A DNA stretch of 64,000 nt, taken from positions 72,042,457 through 72,106,456 of the forward strand of contig NC_086374.1 in NCBI RefSeq assembly GCF_036588685.1, given 5' to 3'. The notes under the pieces are model-generated. The model was not told the origin of the DNA and ran no database searches. It was given only the letters and a program-made list of their open reading frames with translations. Positions 13,201 to 22,200 of the stretch are shown here, in pieces; position 1 is the first letter of the stretch, and each line of letters begins with the position of its first letter. A program made the position numbers and the translations under genes. Source of the DNA: Mytilus trossulus. Its lineage: Eukaryota; Mollusca; Bivalvia; Mytilida; Mytilidae.

Positions 13201-16200
13201 AGGAACAAATATCACTCTTTGTTGACCTGGTAAGTAATGAGTTATCTCTACCTTGTTTTCCTGGAGGTAATGCGTTATCTCTACTTTGTTGTCTCAGTAG
13301 ATAATGAATTATCTCCACTTTGTTCTCCTGGTAGGTAATGAGTTATCTCCACCTTTTTTACCTGTAAGTAAATGAATCATCTCCACTTTGTTGACCTGGT
13401 AGGTAATGAGTTATCTCCACTTTTTTGTCCTGGTAGGTAATGTGTTATCTCCACTTTGTTGACCTTGTAGGTAATGAGTTATCTCCACTTTTTTGTCCTG
13501 GTAGGTAATGTGTTATCTCCACTTTGTTGACCTTGTAGGTAATGAGTTATCTCCACTTTTTTGTCCTGGTAGGTAATGTGTTATCTCCACTTTGTTGACC
13601 TTGTAGGTAATGAGTTATCTCCACTTAGTTGTCCAGGTAGGTAATGAGTTATTGCCACTTTGTTGACCTGGAAGGTAATGAGTTATCTCCACTGTGTTGT
13701 CCTGTGAGGTATGGAGTTGCTTACTTCAAGTAGGCCATACAAGCAGATACTTTTGTATACTTCATTGGGAGCTTTCCCAAACAATTTTTCTATATGTTGA
13801 AAATTGATATCTTATCTGTTTATCATTGATAGTCTGTGTGAACACTTGTATTGATAAGTTTGGTTTGTTCACACTATCTTTATGGCATTTTGCTTTGTAA
13901 TGGTAGAGAACTTTTAATTTTATGATTTGTAAATTAATTACACAAAATTCCTTCATGCACTGATTAAAATCCAATGTAAAAAAATAACCATTAATTGTTG
14001 AAATATTAAAATTAATTGCTCAAAGTTTAAAAACACCCAATGGACTATACAGGATTTCTTTGATGTTAATTTTTATGGGTTTTTATTTAATAAATTCAAT
14101 TACAAAAATAAAGATCAAATATCAAGAAGACCTATAGGTTCATTTTTGTACTACTAAACATCTATCAGTATCAGCTCTCCCCCTTTTTATGGAATTGACA
14201 CCATTGTGATTGTTGTTCATTTTGAAAACTTATTTTATCATATCTCTAACTAAAGAAAACTTATTTTATTATATCTCCAACTAAAGAAAACTTATTTTAT
14301 TATATCTCTAACTAAAGAAAACTTATTTTAGTATATCTCCAACTAAAGAAAACTTATTTTATTATATCTCCAACTAAAGAAAACTTATTTTATTATATCT
14401 CTAACTAAAGAAAACTTATTTTATTATTTCTCTTACTAAAGAAAACTTATTTTATTATATCTCTAACTAAAGCATGTTGAACCCAAAGTATTACACTATA
14501 TTACGGATTACAAATGTGTCGAGGTTTGTGATTGGATAACAACAAAGAGATGTCAATATATATTCGGGAAACTGCCGGGGTATATACGACGTTTTTATCC
14601 CCAATTGGAACCTCAAAAACGTCATCATAAAACCGGTTGCTATGTGACGTAGTCAAAAGCTATGGGTTTGTCAGAGGCTCACAGAGGAAAAATAATGACG
14701 TGCTTCAGTCAATAATACATTTAATACAAAGTCACGCAATTTACACTTTTAATACTTAAATTTAACGTTAAAAGTGTTATTATAAATTATTACATACACG
14801 ATAAAATTATGTTCACAGCAAATTAAAAAATCCTTCACGTATGCCGAACATATCAGGTTGGGGTGTTCAACTTATATATGTGTTGTCAACAAAAACCTGC
14901 ACTGTAAAATAACAGTAAGTCAGGGGTAATCCGTAATATATGTGTAATTCAGGTCTCAGAAAGGGTATATACTGTGACATTCCCGGCTTAAGGCTTATAT
15001 CCCCTTCGCCTTCGGCTCAGGGGATATAAACTCTAAGCCGGGAATGTCACAGTATATACCCTGTCTGAGACCTGAATAACATATAATAGCTGATCAATAT
15101 TAAATGATTGTCAAGAACTGTATTCAACTTTATTACATATTTCCACTTGCAATACAAATGTATAGTAATAACCAGATTTTAATCTTTGCAGCTTGCCATT
15201 ACAAAGCATGCACCAGAGATACAACTAAAAGTGTCTGACTTGTCTGTACGCCCATTATGGCAAAATGTTAAGGCCAGGAAAGTGCTGATGAACTCTGGTT
15301 TTCATCAGATTGGTATGATTCTTAACTTCAACAGGACTCCATTATACAGGTAATGTCTAACCGCCTTTACAATAATTTCAATGTTATAGGTTAAGTCTTG
15401 ATCAAAAACTTTAATCTGATATGGGATGAAGAAGTACCTGAACACACTTTATTTCGTAGTTATTGTCTCATCAACTAGAAATGTTCTGCCAAATTAGAAT
15501 TTTGAAATACAATTTGTGTTTCACTTAACACTGAAATGTGTGTTGGTGTGTTCAGGACATGGTGAGTTATTGAGACATATTTTTATAATTTTATCTCAAT
15601 AAGTAATGAAAAAGAAGATAAAAAGCACAATAAAAATAAGTTCAGAAAAAATAGTCTAGCACTAGAAGATACAGTGACAAAGAATTTTCACACATACAAA
15701 AAGTAAATCTGCCATTCTTGTATGGTTTTTGTTGAAACATAATTTTCAATGTAAATTATTCCTTTCAGACGACTTATGACATCAGTTCTACAGTTTTTCC
15801 TGGCTGTAAGCGCACACAAGAGTCAAGTGCTATTGTATAGATTAGATGTCAACCTATTAGGAAAGCCAAGTATTTCTAAGGTAGATCGCTTGCATAAAAT
15901 GGAAATTGCATTTCTGCAAAATCTTTATTTGACTTTGATACATACTTTTTCTGACAGTATCAAAGCTTTCTGGTGACGATATGAAGAAGACATCATAAAC
16001 ATGAAGGATTTATCTCTATCAAAAATGAAAAATATAAAACAATTGCTAAATGTTCATGCATTATGCTTTATAAAAAATTACTCAAGTACTTTCAGTCATG
16101 CAAAATCCAACAAATAAGAAATGAATAAGCATTTCACAGAGTCATGAAATTTAAAGAAGAATATTAATAGAAATCCAATGTATTTTCCGTATTAAAAGTT

Positions 16201-19200
16201 TTATATTTTTATTTCCAGAGTTCTCAGTTTATAGAAGCTGGAAAATTGCCATCACTAACGCCACTGATTCTACCCAGAAATCAGGTTTGTATTTGTAACT
16301 AAAAAAAAATAATTCCTGCACTGTTGCATTTAATGAGAAAAAGTTAAAATATCATTAGTTATAGAACAAATAGAGAAGACCATAATTGGACTGTAAAAAA
16401 TGTCCAATAAGAGCACTCACAGCACATTGGTCAAAAGAAAAATGAGGAAAATATGAAGAACAATGTCAAAGCATATCATAGAAACTAAAGATTTAGAAGC
16501 ATCAACTTTCCCAATAATAAGATGCTCTAGAGAAAGTAGTTTACGCTCCACACGTGTTATATAGATTATATAAAGACATAAAATCTAGGGCAATATCATT
16601 TTTGAGAAATATGACTGAAAAGAAAATTAACATTATTAAATTGAAATTTCAAAATTTGAAGAAATTTGCCAAGTCAAAAATTGTCTGTTTCTTTTATTTT
16701 GCTTGTCTCTTTTTATATACTGGTATAAAAAAGAAGATGTGGTATGATTGCCAATGAGAAAACTATCCACAAAAGACCAAAATGACACAAACATTTACAA
16801 TTATAGCTCACCGTACGGCCTTCAACAATGAGCAAAGCCCATATCGCATATAGTCAGCTATAAAAGGCCCCGATAAGACAATGTAAAACAATTCAAATGA
16901 GAAATGAACGGCCTTATTTATGTAAAAAAATTAACAATGTTATTGTGGAAATATTTATTTGTATAATGCAGCAATATTGCAATGTATAATTTATATCAAT
17001 AATAAAGTTGAGGATGAGCACACCTTGGCTGAGTCGAGCAGAAAGAACCGAGGAAATGGATGAGAAAATCAAGTTGGCAAGAAGGTATTTACATACTATG
17101 AATTCATTTATTTTCAAGGGATCCAATTGTCATGAATTGAAGAACAATCAAATGTTCATAGATATTAGATTTTATTATTTTATAAAAATATAAGAAGATG
17201 TGGTATAATTGCCTATGAGACAACTCTCCGCCAGAGACCACTTGAAATTAAAGGAAAGCATCTATAGGTTATATAGGTCACGTATTTGCCAAAACTGTAT
17301 TCAGTTGAACAATTATATTCTTATATTCTGGTTTACCTTCAACAAGTCTATAAAAACTGGTACCTAATGAATAACAAAACAAAACATCTTTAATACGAGA
17401 ATGTTCTAACTGCCTTCTCTGTAGTCTGTGATTGGCACACATATGCCACTGAGTTCAGTTTATTTCACCTTTTCATCTAATTACTTTTATTAGGGCTTGC
17501 TTTTATAAAAGTTTTTTCACACCATATCACTATTATGATGAGAAATATATATGAGGGTAAGTTGCCAACCAAAAGCAATTTTTTGGGGTCAGATTGAAAT
17601 AAAATATAAACCTATTTTCTATTTAAAAATAAGTTGATGATGCTTGATTGCCAATGAGATGGCTATAATGAGTGCAGGAAAGCCCTTTAACTTCAAGCGT
17701 CAAACATTCATTTTCCTCTACCATTAGTGTCAAATTGATTTTAAGTTTTACCATGATTAGTCAAAATTTCCTTATTGTGACTCGTCAGAGTTCTCAAATA
17801 ATTATTGTTACTGTTATTTTTGGAAAAAAAATTAACTTTATTCATCAAAATAAGTAAAACAAAATTATCATCTAAAAGAAAGTTGTACATTTTATCGTTG
17901 TCATGCATCAAAACCATTAACATCATTTGGCTAGGATTTGTATCGTTATTCGTCATAAAGTACCCCCATTACTACCCTCTATAATCCACCTTAATTTAAA
18001 TGAAGTTGAAGGAGGCAGTTATAAGCAACCATACAGGTTTCATTTAGATCATTGATATTATAAATTAAGTTTGTAGTCTGCTCGAACATAAAAATTTCTT
18101 CTACTGTGTGAGAAATTTTAACTATGATATATTGTTCATAAAACTATGAAACTGTTTTTCAGTAAATCTGACCTGAAGGAAAAGTACCATAACTTTGTAG
18201 ACCGGGCTAAGACCTGGCACCAGATCACTGTGTCAGCTCAGGTAATATTTGTATTGAATACACTATATTCAAATTTGCCATAGAAACCTGAATACATTTA
18301 GTTCAAATGTACCAAAAAAAATATAAATACATTTAATTCAAATTTACCTCTGAAACCTGAATAAACTAAGTTAAAATTTACCATAGATATCTAAATACAC
18401 TAAGTTAAAATTTACCATAGATTTCGGAATACACTAAGTATAAATTTACCATAGATTTTGGATTACACTAAGTATAAATTTACCATAGATTGATTTCAGA
18501 ATACACTAAGTATAAATTGACCATAGATATCTAAATACACTAAGTTAGAATTTACCATAGAATTTCGGAATACACTAAATTTACCCCTTTAACATTGTCC
18601 TATGATGATTAGTCAATAATACTTGCACTACTTGTGGTCAGTGATCTCTTATATCAGAATATGTATTACCAATGAATAGATGGGATCTTAAGATTCCCTG
18701 TCTATAAGTGTACTATAAATCTATTTATTTTTTTGTTGATTTTATAATTATGTTTAGGAAATGTTCATAGTGTATGACCTATTTGATTTCAACAGCATTT
18801 TTTCAAGTATTTTTTGTAGCATATTGATTAGATTTAATCAATTGGGAGAAAATTTGTAAAATATAGAGTTTTTCTACCTTTAACCTATGTGATGAGATTG
18901 TGAGCATGTTGTGAGATATCAGCTTTGGACATCACAAAGGCTTAAAAGTACAAGAAACTTATAATTAATCCACGAAAATCTTTTAAAGCAAATTTAAAAC
19001 TGCAATTAATATTGATGTATTAAAAGCATATCATGTATTGTAGAAAATATTTAATGCATGAAAAAGAAAGACTTTTCTGTAGTCTTATGTGTTTAAAATA
19101 TTGCTAGTTCTAGATTGAAAGATGAAATATTTACAAAATGTGCAAAGTTTTGAATGCTAGGATGTATAAATTAGAAGTTTCAGTGCAACTATAGACCAGA

Positions 19201-22200
19201 CAGTTAGTCATCAGACTAAGATAGGTGATAATCTAGATGTCACTGTCCAAACTTAAACAGAGATGAACAAGCATTTCATAGGACGAATTTAACTGTCTAT
19301 GGTTAACAAACTTGGATTAAGAAGGAACAAGCAATTAACTACAATACATGCGAAAATACTAAAAGAAAGCATTGGAATACAGCATACTAACATGGGACTG
19401 ACACGTCTAAAATGTTTATGATTATGGAAAAAAGCGACAAATCTTCACAAATAGTTCATCTTGTTCAAAGGAATACATTTGCTCCATACTTTGTCAGTCA
19501 AAATTTTCATTGCATAAATGACATTTAAGAATTAGATATACATATGAAAAGATAAATTTGGACGGGGGGAAAAATGAGGGTTCTCATTATTTTGGCTTCT
19601 TTAATCATTTCATATTGTGAGACCATAGGCAAATTATTGAAATTATTTAATAAGAATACAGAGTTATCTTTAAGATTCAATATTTTCAAGTTTTGCCGTA
19701 TTATGCATTAACATTGCTTGTGCTACTTTTGAATTTTAGACAGAGAAAACAGAGGTAAGGGAGATAATTGCATGTTGTTATGCACAACCAAATCATTGTA
19801 GATCTTTTTTTATCATTGCTGTCATTATGAATGTATACATCACATGTCACTATGGTCATGATCATAGAAAATGATATGAAAATTTCTTCTTGGTTTTTTG
19901 AAGAACTTTTGTTAAATTTTTGGGAAAAAAATATAAAGTCATGTCACCAATGCAGGTCTGTTTTCTTGTTTTTGAGTTACAAGCAATTTAAAAAAAATAA
20001 ATTGACATGAAATTTAAGGGAAGATATGACGATTTTACTGTATGAAAAAAGACATCAGAAATGACAAGAATTTCAAAATATTTTACCCCATTAAAATAAC
20101 TTTAAGTTTTAAAGATATAAATAACTAAAATGGTTAAAAAAATAGTGTGAAAGAATTTTTAATTATAAGAAATGTTATGAAACTAGATGTGTCAAAGCGA
20201 CATGAATGGCCCCATCCCAAAAAGTTGAAAAATCTGCAATTTCAATATAAACACATTTGGACACAAACATGATGGTGGTCTCACATATAAAAAATTCGAA
20301 AGGGTTCCACGGAACCCAGTGTCTCACCTACTTTGCTGTTAATTGCAGACTCAACAAAAATGAGGAAAAACATCAATAAAAATTTCCCTCTCAATACTAT
20401 CTTTTGATTGAAAGAAGCTTCCAAGTTTGGTAAAAAATCCAGGATAGTTTATGAATGTAATAAATGTTTTATAAACTTTAACTGCAGACTGTATGTAATG
20501 TTAACTGGAAGATAAACTAAGTCCATTTATAAGTAAAATACGGAAAAAGTTAATTTTTTTTTACAAAATTTACTTCTGAATAATATCTTATGACCAGAAA
20601 CAAGCTTTTGTCCAAGTTTGGTAGAAATTCAGTATAGTTTAAGAAAGTTATTAAAATTTCAAAAACTTTAACCACAGAGTGAATATTTGTGGACGCTGCT
20701 GAAGACGACAGAATGTAGGATCGCTAAGTCTCGCTTTTTCGACTCTAGTCGAAAGGCTTGAAAGTTTGGTAGAAATCAAGGAACATTATAGAAATTTTAA
20801 AAACTTAAACCACAGAGTGAATGTTTTGTTTCTGGCAAAAAACTAAGTCCATTTATAAGTAAAATACGGAAATGTAGAAATTTATTTTTACAAAATTTTC
20901 TTCTGGATACTATCTTATGATCATAAACAAGCTTCTGTCCAAGTTTGGTACAAATCAAGGATAGCTTATGAAAGTTATTAAAATTTAAAAAACTTTAACC
21001 ACAGAGTGAATGTAATGTTTCCTCGCAGAAAAACTAAGTCCATTTATAAGTAAATTATGGAAAAAATGGAATTTTATTTTTACAAAATTTACTTCTGAAT
21101 ACTTTCTTATGATCATAAACAAGCTTCTGTCCAAGTTTGGTAGAAATTCAGTATAGTTTAAGAAAGTTATTAAAATTTCAAAAACTTTAACCACAGAGTG
21201 AATATTTGTGGACGCTGTTGAAGACGACAGAATGTAGGATCGCTAAGTCTCGCTTTTTCGACTCTAGTCGAAAGGCTTGACAAAAATCAGCTCAAAATCT
21301 GGAGGGGAATAGAGAAAAAATCCATGTAATTGTGATTTTCAATAATTTATCAAAGTCCAAAGCCCGTAATTTCAGCAAAAATAAGCGGAGCAGATGAAAC
21401 TTAAGCTTGACCTATAACTCATCATGTTAAACTCACTTACCAAAAATCAACCCAATATCAGAAAGCGTTTAGAAAAAAAGTCCATATAACTGTGATTTTC
21501 AACAATTTCTTAAAGTCCAAAGCCCCTAATTTCAGCAAAAGTTAGTGGAGCAGAACGAAACTTAAACTTGATCTGTAACTTATCATGGTTAACTCTCATA
21601 CCAAAAATCAGCCCAATATCTGAAGGCGTTTAGAAAAAAACTCTGTATTATGGTTTGTTGCGGAATGACGTAATTACGGAAAGACAGAATTTTGGACAAG
21701 GGTAAAACTATATGCCACCAACAACTTCGTTGCGGGGCCATAATAAAAGTGGAAAACCTAAGATAAAGCATCTTTAGGTTCACATTAATATATATTTATG
21801 TTGTAAAACAGTCAACTAAGGAATGATTTCTGTTGACATGCATGCATGTTTTAATGATTCTCTTAGTTTTAATTTTTGAATCATTCCATTAAAGCTGATT
21901 TCTTTAATCCTGATTTGATGTTGTGATCATTGTATTCAGCATGCTTTAAAAAGAACATATTTTATATTCATTGCTATAGATGTTTTCTCGATCAGTACAG
22001 TATTTTGGTTTAAGCAGTTCCCTAAGTTTTGACCTAATACTGACAAGAAGAGTAATATGTAACCTTACTATGATATATAAATTTTTCCATTGAGCTGAGT
22101 TTGTTATTACATAGCTGTGTATCTGCAGATAAATTGTGATAAAAAATGATTCAAAGTTCTAGAAAATATCTTTATTATCCAGTGTACAAATTTTAGCACA

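Noticed and set aside
13210-13715. CRISPR-like appearance of the regular 34-bp repeats
   Set aside because: Units are contiguous without spacers, in a eukaryotic intron; it is a minisatellite. The same holds for 14222-14475.
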